6,727 nt of DNA from an uncultured Alcaligenaceae bacterium (lineage in GTDB: Bacteria > Pseudomonadota > Gammaproteobacteria > Burkholderiales > Burkholderiaceae_B). Location of the stretch: NCBI GenBank assembly GCA_937952975.1, contig CALFXX010000038.1, positions 1-6,727 of the forward strand, written 5' to 3'. Both the position numbers and the translations under genes were made by a program. The notes beneath the pieces were generated by a model. That model was not told where the DNA came from, did no database searches, and saw nothing but the letters and a program-made list of their open reading frames with translations. Positions 1-6,061 of this stretch are shown here, piece by piece (position 1 is the stretch's first letter; every line of letters starts with the position of its first letter).

Positions 1-1320
1 CGACAAACGTCTGACTTCTTCAAGATCCAAGATGCTTGCCAAACCAAATCTGAACTTATCTTCTGAGGCTGTCAAAGATTGTCGATAGCCTTTTGCCGAA
101 ATCTCAGCCTCGGTGTCGCGCGCCGACAAACTGTTCAGTCGGATCAGCGCGTCTTCCACCTCTCGTACAGCGCGACGAGCCTGACTGCGGTAATTCACTT
201 CAGCGGCTTGGTAGGCAATTTTGGCAGCGTCGAGGTTCGCTGCACGGCGACCCGTATCAAAAATCGGCATCGTCAACGAGGGGCCAATCGACCAGGTTGA
301 GCCACTAATCGTTAAACCCGTAGTACTGAAATCCAACGGCCCAATGCTGCCCAAGAGCGACAAGCGCGGAAACCGATCAGCCTCGCGAACCCCAATGTCG
401 GCGCTGGCAGCCGCTAACTCGCGCTCGGCCGCCGCAAGGTCCGGGCGCTGCGACAGAACCTGCGCCGGTACTTGCTGCACCGCGGGTAACAACGGTTTGG
501 GCAACACCGCAGACTGGGCCGCCAAGTTTCGGCGTAAATCTGTCTCAACCAACCCAGTGAGTGCCACCAGAGCTTTAACGGCTAAATCGCAGTCGGCGTT
601 CTGTGCGACCCAGCGCCCTTGCCCCTCTGCCGCACTTGCCCGCGCAAGCGCAGCATTTGCAGGGGACTGAAACCCAGAACCAGCCAATTGTTCAGTGAGC
701 TTGGCGGTGCGAGCACGGGACGTAGCGTCTGCCAAGGCCAGGGCCGCAAACTGCTCACAAGCTCGATAGTTGACATACACGTTGGCTGTATCTGCGGCCA
801 CTGCAATGCGCGCGTCGTGCCAGTTGGCGATCTGAGCCTCTAACCTTGCCCGAGCGCCCTCGCTACCGCGAGCCAGACCACCGAATAAGTCAAGCTCCCA
901 ACTGGACTGCAATAGCGCTTGATTCACGGTCGCTAACACAATAGGGCCGCCCACCTGAAAGGTACCGCGGGTTGCGCCCGCTGAACCATTCACCACGGGC
1001 AGCGCCGCAGCGTTGGTGCCGACCAGTAGAGCTCGCGCTTGGGCGATTTTTAGCGCCGCCTGCGCCATCGTGTTGCTTTGCTCTTGAGCGGCAGCGATCA
1101 AGCCGACCAAAGTCGGGTCATTAAACTGACGCCACCAGTCTTGTAGCGTAGCAAGATCCCCACCGTGTGCGACTGGCGGACTCCAGTCTTGAGGCTGATT
1201 GGGCACTTGGGTCGCTTGGCGGGCGTCATAGTCAGGGCCCAAGGTAATACAGGCCGTTAAGGCACAAACCGTTACGACACAGACTGCCAAGCGGATAAGA
1301 AAAACAGCCTTCAATGTCAT
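1..1320 (-). CDS. Outer-membrane efflux lipoprotein, NodT/OprM family (3' end cut off by window edge)
   Basis: Outer-membrane channel of a tripartite RND-type efflux pump; it would form a trimeric beta-barrel plus periplasmic alpha-tunnel that docks to an adaptor and inner-membrane pump. The reading frame is open for 440 codons from the ATG at 1320 to base 1 with no stop. Residues 1-24 are a lipoprotein signal with lipobox L21-T-A-C24. Family hallmarks follow: DWWRQFNDP at 61-69, SWELDLFGG at 140-148, VPAQVLSQRPDL at 284-295, GVREADRFPRL at 310-320 and GPSLTMPIFDTGRR at 346-359. Two outer-membrane-efflux repeats span roughly 60-260 and 275-440. Family members are usually about 460-490 residues, so only a short C-terminal tail is missing. 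The Shine-Dalgarno is weak; an in-frame TTG five codons upstream is a less likely start. It is divergent from the Bug gene at 1708. The substrate cannot be read from the sequence. Confidence 0.93.
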   Translation of the reverse strand, partial: MTLKAVFLIRLAVCVVTVCALTACITLGPDYDARQATQVPNQPQDWSPPVAHGGDLATLQDWWRQFNDPTLVGLIAAAQEQSNTMAQAALKIAQARALLVGTNAAALPVVNGSAGATRGTFQVGGPIVLATVNQALLQSSWELDLFGGLARGSEGARARLEAQIANWHDARIAVAADTANVYVNYRACEQFAALALADATSRARTAKLTEQLAGSGFQSPANAALARASAAEGQGRWVAQNADCDLAVKALVALTGLVETDLRRNLAAQSAVLPKPLLPAVQQVPAQVLSQRPDLAAAERELAAASADIGVREADRFPRLSLLGSIGPLDFSTTGLTISGSTWSIGPSLTMPIFDTGRRAANLDAAKIAYQAAEVNYRSQARRAVREVEDALIRLNSLSARDTEAEISAKGYRQSLTASEDKFRFGLASILDLEEVRRLS

Positions 1321-1502
1321 AGATATTTGAGTCAAAACAACGAAATGGAGCGGATTCGAGTGCGGCGAATATCGACGGCAGTTACTGAAACTGCAAATGT
1401 TCAGAATTTGGCAGGTGGGACATTTTAATACGCAAAGACCCACGCCTCTGCTTACCCCTGATGAATACCCAAGTTAGCAAGCCCAAATGGCGGCCCCAGC
1501 AA

Positions 1503-1601
1503 GGATTTAATCTGGGTTCAGCACAGATTCAACACTGATTTAATCAAGGTTCAATCAGAATTCAGCACGGATTCAACATGGGTTCACCATGGATTCAACG
1601 T
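1503..1601. repeat. Array of nine tandem 11-bp repeats (three 33-bp blocks)
   Basis: Nine uninterrupted units of exactly 11 bp start at 1503, 1514, 1525, 1536, 1547, 1558, 1569, 1580 and 1591. The consensus is GGATTCAACAY. Positions 4, 5 and 7 (T, T, A) are invariant, position 6 is C in seven units and T in units 1 and 4, and position 2 is G in eight of nine. Position 3 runs A,G,A / A,G,A / A,G,A, so the array has a 33-bp higher-order period and probably grew by block duplication. An 11-bp step is about one DNA turn, so every TTCA would lie on one helical face. OmpR/PhoB-family regulators bind head-to-tail to direct half-sites with this spacing (Pho box, PhoP box, PmrA box). An operator array is therefore the favoured reading. 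A functionless microsatellite is the alternative. Confidence 0.9.
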
Positions 1602-1620
1602 ACTAAATTATTCTTTTCTA

Positions 1621-1634
1621 GCAGAAAAAACTGC
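1621..1634. repeat. Small inverted repeat GCAG-A6-CTGC
   Basis: Perfect 4-bp arms flank a run of six A residues, 19 bp past the end of the 11-bp array and just upstream of the promoter candidate for the Bug gene. The A-tract could bend DNA. The arms are short enough to be chance, and no protein can be assigned. Confidence 0.3.
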
Positions 1635-1644
1635 AGAGTACAGA

Positions 1645-1672
1645 TTGATCGTTTAGGATAGTGGACGATAAC
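1645..1672 (+). promoter_or_regulatory. Possible sigma-70 promoter for the Bug receptor genes
   Basis: TTGATC (1645-1650) and GATAAC (1667-1672), 16 bp apart, each match four of six consensus bases. Transcription would start about 1679, leaving a leader near 28 nt that includes the ribosome binding site at 1697. The elements are weak, and the repeat array ends 43 bp upstream of the -35. Located by eye only. Confidence 0.3.
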
Positions 1673-1696
1673 AAGAAGCATTCATTGCCTCACTTC

Positions 1697-1700
1697 GGAG
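1697..1700 (+). promoter_or_regulatory. Ribosome binding site fixing a TTG start
   Basis: GGAG lies 7 nt before the TTG at 1708. Upstream in frame there is no ATG, GTG or TTG before the stop at 1669-1671. Any later start would remove part of the signal peptide. Together these make TTG 1708 the only good start. Confidence 0.7.
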
Positions 1701-1707
1701 ACTAAAG

Positions 1708-2751
1708 TTGAGTAAACGCCTGCTCGTACAACGCTCGCGCCTAACGCCCCCCGGCCAAATCACGCACTTTCTTGGCTCGCATCGCCTTATTTGGGCGGCG
1801 CTCGTGTTGTTTACTGTCGTCAGTTTCGGTACACCCCAAGCCCATGGTCAGGTTTCGGCCGACTGGCCCAATAAGACGCTTAAAGTCATCGTACCCTACC
1901 CCCCCGGCGCGGCAACCGACACCATCACTCGCATCATGATGGAAAGACTCGCCTCGCGTCTTGGGCAAAATATCATTGTCGAAAATAAAGGCGGGGCGAA
2001 CAGCGCGGTAGGCACGGCCTTTGTCGCGCGGGCAGAGCCTGATGGTTATACGCTGTTAAGTGTGCTCGCAGCCTACGCGGTCAATCCGCACTTGCACAAA
2101 ATGCCGTACCAGCCTGATGATCTGATCCCCATCACCAAGATGGCCGATTTACCAAATTTTCTGTTTGTCAGCCATCGCGTACCCGCCAACACACTGGCAG
2201 AGCTTCTTGAATATGGACGCCAGCATCCTGGCAAGCTGAACTATGCTTCAAGCGGAACCGGTTCGAGCGCCCACATGCTAGGCGCGAGCTTAAGTCAACG
2301 CAGCGGCGTCCCGATGCAACATGTCCCATACAAAGGTAGTGCCTTGGTGCTGACCGACATCCTCAGTGGCGAGGTCTCTTTTGTCTTTAGCTCAATGGTT
2401 GTGTTCATGCCCCATGTAAAAGAGGGCCGACTCAAAGCCATTGCGATCAGTTCACCACAGCGCTGGCCGACTGAGCCCAATACCCCCACCATGGAAGAGG
2501 CTGGTTTTCCGGGTTTCACGATGGTGTCTTGGGCTGGATTGCTGGCACCAAAGGGTACACCGCGAGCGATTGTTGATCGTGTCGCACGCGAAATTGCACT
2601 CATTGTTCAAGAACCCGAAATCAGAGAAAAACTCATGAAACACGGGCTGATACCAGAGAGCAGTACGCCGGAAGAATTTGCAGCACTGATCGCGCGCGAC
2701 AGCGCGATGTACGGCGAAATCATACGCACCGGAAAAATTTCAGCAGAATAA
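1708..2751 (+). CDS. Bug-family (TctC-type) periplasmic solute-binding protein, first of a pair
   Basis: Predicted extracytoplasmic receptor of the tripartite tricarboxylate transporter superfamily; it would bind a small organic anion in the periplasm. The protein is 347 residues from a TTG start. The signal peptide has an unusually long N-region (1-27), a hydrophobic core at about 28-41 and a likely cleavage after A45-H46-G47. Mature-family motifs: WPNK at 53-56, VPYPPGAATD at 62-71 (anion-binding loop; the usual second Gly is A68), NKGGANSAVG at 93-102, AEPDGYTLL at 109-117, then a VPYKG-type motif and an ELxAxxPKGTP-like stretch near the C-terminal third. The length is slightly over the usual 320-330, explained by the long leader. 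It is followed after 114 bp by a second, clearly divergent Bug gene, so the pair probably binds different ligands. No TctA or TctB gene is in the window. The ligand is unknown. Confidence 0.92.
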   Translation: MSKRLLVQRSRLTPPGQITHFLGSHRLIWAALVLFTVVSFGTPQAHGQVSADWPNKTLKVIVPYPPGAATDTITRIMMERLASRLGQNIIVENKGGANSAVGTAFVARAEPDGYTLLSVLAAYAVNPHLHKMPYQPDDLIPITKMADLPNFLFVSHRVPANTLAELLEYGRQHPGKLNYASSGTGSSAHMLGASLSQRSGVPMQHVPYKGSALVLTDILSGEVSFVFSSMVVFMPHVKEGRLKAIAISSPQRWPTEPNTPTMEEAGFPGFTMVSWAGLLAPKGTPRAIVDRVAREIALIVQEPEIREKLMKHGLIPESSTPEEFAALIARDSAMYGEIIRTGKISAE

Positions 2752-2792
2752 TTTCAATCGACTCATTGCAATCAACAAAATGTATCTTTTGC

Positions 2793-2806
2793 TGTCGCCC
2801 GCGACA
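2793..2806. repeat. Perfect 14-bp inverted repeat TGTCGC-CC-GCGACA
   Basis: Six-base perfect arms sit around CC in the gap between the two Bug genes, about 60 bp before the second start. There is no following T-run, so it does not read as an intrinsic terminator. It could be an operator, or a short transcript hairpin that sets relative expression of the two genes. Chance cannot be excluded. Confidence 0.4.
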
Positions 2807-2855
2807 ACGACGATCTAATGCTTCTCAACAATAGCAATAATAATTTTCCTCACCC

Positions 2856-2860
2856 GGAGA
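2856..2860 (+). promoter_or_regulatory. Ribosome binding site placing the second Bug start at 2866
   Basis: GGAGA ends 5 nt before the ATG at 2866. The earlier in-frame ATG at 2818 has no such site and would add 16 polar, Asn-rich residues in front of an otherwise normal signal peptide. The 2866 start is preferred. Confidence 0.8.
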
Positions 2861-2865
2861 CAAAA

Positions 2866-3849
2866 ATGAGACCTACCGTTAAACACCTGATGAAGCGCCT
2901 TTTGCTTGGCACAGTGCTCAGCTCGCTAGGATTGCTTTCGCTCACCGCGCACGCGGTGTTTCCTGATAAACCTGTGACCATCGTTGTGCCCTACGGTGTC
3001 GGTGGAAGCTCGGACGCTCAGGCCCGTGTCGTCGCACAAGCGCTCAGCAAAAAATGGAACCAACCGGTGGTAATTGATAACCGTGCAGGTGGCCAAACTG
3101 TGATTGGCACGAACCTGGTTGCCAAGGCAAAACCAGACGGCCATACCATTTTGTATATCGCGTTTGCATGGATTAGCAATCAGTTTTTAATCAAAGACTT
3201 GCCCTATAAGCCCTCGGATTTAGCCCCCATCACCACGTTGGGAACGTATCCCTTGGCGCTCATGGTTCGCAGCGATGTGCCAGCCAACACGGTTGCCGAA
3301 TACATCGCCTATGCCAAAGCACAAAATCGCCCGATGAACTTTGGGATCTCAACGATTGGAGCCAGCATGCATTTCGCCGCGCTCGAGTTCTCAAATCAAA
3401 CGGGCATTGAAATGGCGTTTCCGCCCTACAAGTCTGGCAGCATCGGCGCGTTAAACGACTTGATTGGCAAGCAGATCGACGGCATCTTTGAGGGTGCGGT
3501 GTTTAAACCCCATGCTGACGGCGGTCGCGTCAAAGCAATCTTCATGGGTCAAAAAGACAGAATGCCCGGCTGGGATCTACCAAGTGCCACAGAAGTGGGT
3601 TTGCCCAGCTTTGACATGACCGCTTGGTACGGACTGATGGTACCTAGTGCCACGCCCAATCCCATTCAAGAACAGCTTTCGGCCGATGTTCGAGCGGTAC
3701 TCGCTCAACCCGACGTGCGCGAACGGTTCGCGGGGCTAGGAGTGATTGCAGACGGCATGAGCCCAAAACAGTTTGAGGCCTTTTTAGCGAAAGAGTATGC
3801 CAAATTAGGCAGTTTCATTGAGCGCAACCGTGCACAATTGAGTCAATAA
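2866..3849 (+). CDS. Bug-family (TctC-type) periplasmic solute-binding protein, second of a pair
   Basis: Second predicted periplasmic receptor of the tripartite tricarboxylate transporter family, 327 residues from the ATG at 2866 (an ATG 16 codons upstream is less likely). A standard signal peptide has basic residues K6, K10 and R11, a hydrophobic core at 12-26 and cleavage after A28-H29-A30. Family motifs: FPDKP at 32-36, VPYGVGGSSD at 41-50 (the ligand loop, with the full Gly-Gly), NRAGGQTVIG at 72-81, AKPDGHT at 88-94 and PPYKSG at 186-191. It shares the layout of the preceding Bug protein but differs at most positions, so it is an old paralogue, not a recent duplicate. It sits 89 bp upstream of the hydroxy-acid oxidase gene, with no clear terminator between, which suggests co-transcription and a 2-hydroxy-acid ligand. 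That ligand is inference. Confidence 0.93.
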   Translation: MRPTVKHLMKRLLLGTVLSSLGLLSLTAHAVFPDKPVTIVVPYGVGGSSDAQARVVAQALSKKWNQPVVIDNRAGGQTVIGTNLVAKAKPDGHTILYIAFAWISNQFLIKDLPYKPSDLAPITTLGTYPLALMVRSDVPANTVAEYIAYAKAQNRPMNFGISTIGASMHFAALEFSNQTGIEMAFPPYKSGSIGALNDLIGKQIDGIFEGAVFKPHADGGRVKAIFMGQKDRMPGWDLPSATEVGLPSFDMTAWYGLMVPSATPNPIQEQLSADVRAVLAQPDVRERFAGLGVIADGMSPKQFEAFLAKEYAKLGSFIERNRAQLSQ

Positions 3850-3938
3850 CTGCCGCCAGTCACTCACAGGGATTGTTGTGCCAATAGTCGCCTTCTAACA
3901 TTGACTAGGCTTGCTGGGAAAATAACTGTCTTCTGCGA

Positions 3939-5177
3939 ATGACGGAGCTTGCTGCAACAACAACCGCTAGGGATGGCAAATCAGTGACTGCCTTACATAA
4001 AATTTTATCAATCAGCGACTTCGAACGCGAAGCAAAAAAGCGCCTACCCAAAGCCGTCTTCGAATATGTGCGAGGTGGCACGGAAGACGAAGCTTCACTG
4101 AACGGAAATCGCGCCGTGTTTGATCAGTTAGTTTTTCGAGCACGCGGTTTACGCGATGTCTCAACACGCAGCCAAACAGTCACGGCCTTGGGCCACACTT
4201 ACGCTAGCCCTTTCGGTTTCGCCCCGACCGGCGTGAACGCAATTGTCTGTCACGACTGCGACAGCAAACTTGCACGCGAGGCCACTCGCTCACAACTACC
4301 CTATATCGTCAGCGGTGCCTCGAACGTAGCAATCGAGAACCTTGCCAAGCTGGCGCCTCATTGTTGGTATCAAGGTTACTTTCCAGGCGAGCGCACGCGA
4401 ATCGGCAATATCGCCAACCGGCTTGAAGCGGCCGGAGTCAAAACGATTGTCGTGACAATTGACACCTGCGTAGGCGCCAATCGAGAAAACAATCAACGCA
4501 ACGACTTTACGATACCGTTTCAACTCACTGCGAAACTCATGGGTAGTGGTCTCATGCATCCGCGCTGGTTGCTTGAAGTCTTCTTCAAAACAATGCTCAC
4601 GACCGGCACCCCACGCTTTGTCAATATGTACGAAACCATGGGGCCCTCCATTACAGAAAACACAACGGATGGTTTTCGTGCTGGGCGCGATCGCCTGAGC
4701 TGGGAAGATCTCAAGTGGCTGCGCAATCGTTGGCACGGCCATCTTATCGTTAAGGGTGTGATGCACCCTCAAGACGCCGAAATCGCCGCCTCAGTTGGAA
4801 TGGATGGTGTGATTGTTTCTAATCATGGCGGGCGGCAACTCGATGGCGCCATCGCGCCGCTGCAAGCACTCCCAGACGTAATTCGCAGTGTTCCGAACAC
4901 CCTGCCAGTCTTTATTGACGGCGGTTTTAGACGCGGCACCGACGTACTCAAAGCGATCGCCCTAGGTGCCAAACTCGTTTTTATGGGCCGCCCGCAACTC
5001 TACGGCGCAGCAGTGGCCGGTACAGAAGGCATCGCAAAGGTTGTGGATATTTTGCGTACAGAAATTGATCGAGATATGGCTTTGTTAGGCTGCAAAGAGC
5101 TCAGCGAAGTGAGCCCAGACCTTGTCAGTATTCGTCACGCTCCGCTTATCTCAACCGCTAAAAACGATTTGTCATAA
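3939..5177 (+). CDS. FMN-dependent alpha-hydroxy-acid oxidase/dehydrogenase (LldD / glycolate oxidase family)
   Basis: TIM-barrel flavoenzyme that oxidises an L-2-hydroxy acid to its 2-keto acid, passing electrons to oxygen or to the respiratory chain. All main catalytic positions are visible in the 412-residue protein by comparison with glycolate oxidase: Y43 (FEYVRGG), Y147 (YQGYF), D175, R182, K272 (IVKGV), H296 as active-site base and R299 (SNHGGRQLD). FMN-phosphate contacts are DGGFRRGTD at 327-335 and GRP at 350-352. The segment after D175 reads TCVGANRE where glycolate oxidase has TPRLGRRE. No ribosome binding site precedes ATG 3939. A GTG at 3984, 10 nt after AGGGA, would give 397 residues beginning close to where the family fold starts, so the start is uncertain. 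The likely operon with two Bug receptors points to use of an imported hydroxy acid. Lactate, glycolate, mandelate and others cannot be told apart. Confidence 0.93.
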   Translation: MTELAATTTARDGKSVTALHKILSISDFEREAKKRLPKAVFEYVRGGTEDEASLNGNRAVFDQLVFRARGLRDVSTRSQTVTALGHTYASPFGFAPTGVNAIVCHDCDSKLAREATRSQLPYIVSGASNVAIENLAKLAPHCWYQGYFPGERTRIGNIANRLEAAGVKTIVVTIDTCVGANRENNQRNDFTIPFQLTAKLMGSGLMHPRWLLEVFFKTMLTTGTPRFVNMYETMGPSITENTTDGFRAGRDRLSWEDLKWLRNRWHGHLIVKGVMHPQDAEIAASVGMDGVIVSNHGGRQLDGAIAPLQALPDVIRSVPNTLPVFIDGGFRRGTDVLKAIALGAKLVFMGRPQLYGAAVAGTEGIAKVVDILRTEIDRDMALLGCKELSEVSPDLVSIRHAPLISTAKNDLS

Positions 5178-5185
5178 CAGAACTA

Positions 5186-5219
5186 TTTGCAGCAATCCTT
5201 GCTAAATGGTAATGATCTA
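5186..5219 (+). repeat. 34-bp direct repeat, copy 1, with internal dyad
   Basis: Copy 1 of a 34-bp repeat just after the oxidase stop codon. It contains AGCAA-TCC-TTGCT at 5191-5203. It matches copy 2 at 31 of 34 positions, and the copies start exactly 44 bp apart. Two of the three differences fall at paired positions of the dyad and keep it symmetric. It could be an operator or a conserved RNA hairpin. Confidence 0.85.
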
Positions 5220-5229
5220 GAGAAGAGTT

Positions 5230-5263
5230 TTTGCAGTAATCCTTACTAAATGGCAATGATCTA
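5230..5263 (+). repeat. 34-bp direct repeat, copy 2, with compensated dyad
   Basis: Copy 2 of the 34-bp repeat, with dyad AGTAA-TCC-TTACT at 5235-5247. Relative to copy 1 the left arm has C to T and the right arm G to A, so pairing is preserved. The third difference (T at 5210, C at 5254) lies outside the dyad. It ends 103 bp before the response-regulator start. Confidence 0.85.
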
Positions 5264-5293
5264 CATGAGCCAGTAGCGTTATTGTTCGCACCT

Positions 5294-5324
5294 GTAAAAG
5301 TTTCGAGCCTTCGAACTTTTTTAC
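5294..5324 (+). terminator. Probable intrinsic terminator after the oxidase gene
   Basis: An imperfect hairpin: AAAGTT-T-CGA pairs with TCG-AACTTT around a GCCT loop with one bulged T, followed by or including a run of six T residues (5317-5322). The flanking GTAAAA and TTTTAC extend the pairing. The stem is AT-rich, so termination may be weak. It would separate the Bug/oxidase unit from the regulator. Confidence 0.5.
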
Positions 5325-5347
5325 AAGCTGCAGCTAAAAACAATATT
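5320..5347 (+). promoter_or_regulatory. Possible promoter for the response regulator
   Basis: TTTACA (5320-5325, five of six matches) and AATATT (5342-5347, four of six) are 16 bp apart, upstream of the ATG at 5367. The -10 overlaps the palindrome at 5340-5349. Located by eye; moderate to low support. Confidence 0.3.
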
Positions 5348-5349
5348 GT
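5340..5349. promoter_or_regulatory. 10-bp palindrome ACAATATTGT, possible CusR/CopR-type box
   Basis: A perfect palindrome 17 bp before the response-regulator start. Its ACAA-N2-TTGT form equals the core of the copper-responsive CusR box of E. coli (GACAA-N2-TTGTC, recalled from literature); the base after it, C5350, also fits. The outer flanks of that box match poorly. It may be an autoregulatory site, but the overlap with the -10 candidate would fit repression better than activation. Confidence 0.35.
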
Positions 5350-5366
5350 CTTCTGGATAAACAATC

Positions 5367-6056
5367 ATGCGTATCTTGCTGATAGAAGACGAGCAAGATA
5401 TGGCTCGTTATCTGATCAAAGCTCTGACTGAAATCCAATACGAAGTGATCCACGCGGCCGACGCTGCTGCAGGATTAACTCTTGCAATGTCTGAGCAATG
5501 GGATTTATTGATCGCAGATCGAATGCTGCCCTTTGAGCAAGACGGCCTGGAAATTGTCAAAGCCGTACGCGAGGCTGGCAAGCAATTTCCGGTTCTGATA
5601 CTGAGCGCACTTGCGAGCTTAGGAGAGCGTGTTCGTGGTTTGCGCGAAGGTGGCGACGACTACCTGACCAAGCCGTTTGCGATGTCTGAACTAACAGCCA
5701 GAATCGAGGCTTTACTCAGGCGCAACGACCGAATTAGACCTGAAAGAGCAGACAGCCATCTCATTGTCATTGCAGATTTAGTTGTCAATTTGCGGATTCG
5801 CAAAGCCTACCGCGCCGATAAGCCGATTGTTTTACAGCCCCGCGAATTTCATTTACTCGAGTATCTTGCCAAAAATCAAGGGCAAGTTGTCACTAGAAAT
5901 ATGTTGCTGGAGTCGGTCTGGAATTTCCATTTCGATCCAGGCACAAATGTGATTGATGTCCAGATTAGTCGCCTGCGCACCAAACTTGACAAAGGCTTTG
6001 ACCCTCCGTTGCTGCATACGATCCGCGGCGTCGGTTACAAACTCGGCCTGGCCTGA
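5367..6056 (+). CDS. OmpR/PhoB-family response regulator
   Basis: DNA-binding response regulator of a two-component system, 229 residues. The receiver domain (1-118) has acidic-pocket residues E7, D8 and E9, phospho-acceptor D51 (IADRMLP), S80 and K102 (LTKPF), all intact. The winged-helix domain (about 130-229) has the recognition helix near 192-207 (NVIDVQISRLRTK) and the C-terminal wing TIRGVGYKL at 218-226. The ribosome binding site is weak (GGA at 5355-5357, 9 nt before ATG). No sensor kinase is adjacent upstream, and the next gene on the same strand is an efflux adaptor 120 bp downstream. Control of that efflux operon, as in CusR/CzcR systems, is therefore likely. An alternative is TctD/BctD-like control of the Bug genes, since those known regulators of TctC-type receptors are also OmpR-family. 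The signal is unknown. Confidence 0.95.
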   Translation: MRILLIEDEQDMARYLIKALTEIQYEVIHAADAAAGLTLAMSEQWDLLIADRMLPFEQDGLEIVKAVREAGKQFPVLILSALASLGERVRGLREGGDDYLTKPFAMSELTARIEALLRRNDRIRPERADSHLIVIADLVVNLRIRKAYRADKPIVLQPREFHLLEYLAKNQGQVVTRNMLLESVWNFHFDPGTNVIDVQISRLRTKLDKGFDPPLLHTIRGVGYKLGLA

Positions 6057-6061
6057 GGATT

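Larger units (their letters stand above)
1321..1707. other. Divergent intergenic region, 387 bp
   Basis: No gene is supported here. It separates the minus-strand efflux lipoprotein from the plus-strand Bug receptor and must carry the signals for both. It holds a nine-unit 11-bp repeat array at 1503-1601, a small inverted repeat GCAG-A6-CTGC at 1621-1634, and a weak plus-strand promoter candidate at 1645-1672. On the minus-strand side only an AT-rich patch (1423-1431, complement TATTAAAAT) resembles a -10 element, with no convincing -35. That would fit an activator-dependent promoter but does not prove one. Confidence 0.7.

Noticed and set aside
79..843. Several plus-strand open frames of 70-150 codons opposite the efflux lipoprotein.
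   Set aside because: They lie antisense to a gene with strong family motifs along its whole length and have no recognisable protein features.
1354..1370. Inverted repeat ATTCG-N7-CGAAT near the lipoprotein start.
   Set aside because: Five-base arms with a seven-base loop are common by chance, and nothing else supports a function.
1498..1507. AGCAAGGATT, the reverse complement of ten bases in the 34-bp repeat.
   Set aside because: The match does not extend to the dyad or the flanking AAATGG in the right order.
1503..1601. The repeat array as a CRISPR or a replication-origin iteron set.
   Set aside because: Units are 11 bp with no spacers, too short for CRISPR repeats. Iterons are usually longer (about 17-22 bp), and no Rep gene or DnaA-box cluster is nearby.
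1465..1653. An open frame across the 11-bp array that would encode three 11-residue peptide repeats (DLIWVQHRFNT-like).
   Set aside because: It has no ATG, GTG or TTG start. An 11-bp repeat read in blocks of 33 automatically gives an 11-residue repeat in any frame lacking a stop.
4338..4348. AACCTTGCCAA, identical to part of the candidate third repeat copy.
   Set aside because: It is coding sequence for an ordinary N-L-A-K stretch in the oxidase, with no dyad, so it is probably chance. It was used to lower confidence in the third copy.
4296..4772. A minus-strand open frame of 158 codons.
   Set aside because: It is fully antisense to the well-supported hydroxy-acid oxidase, and its translation shows no family motif.
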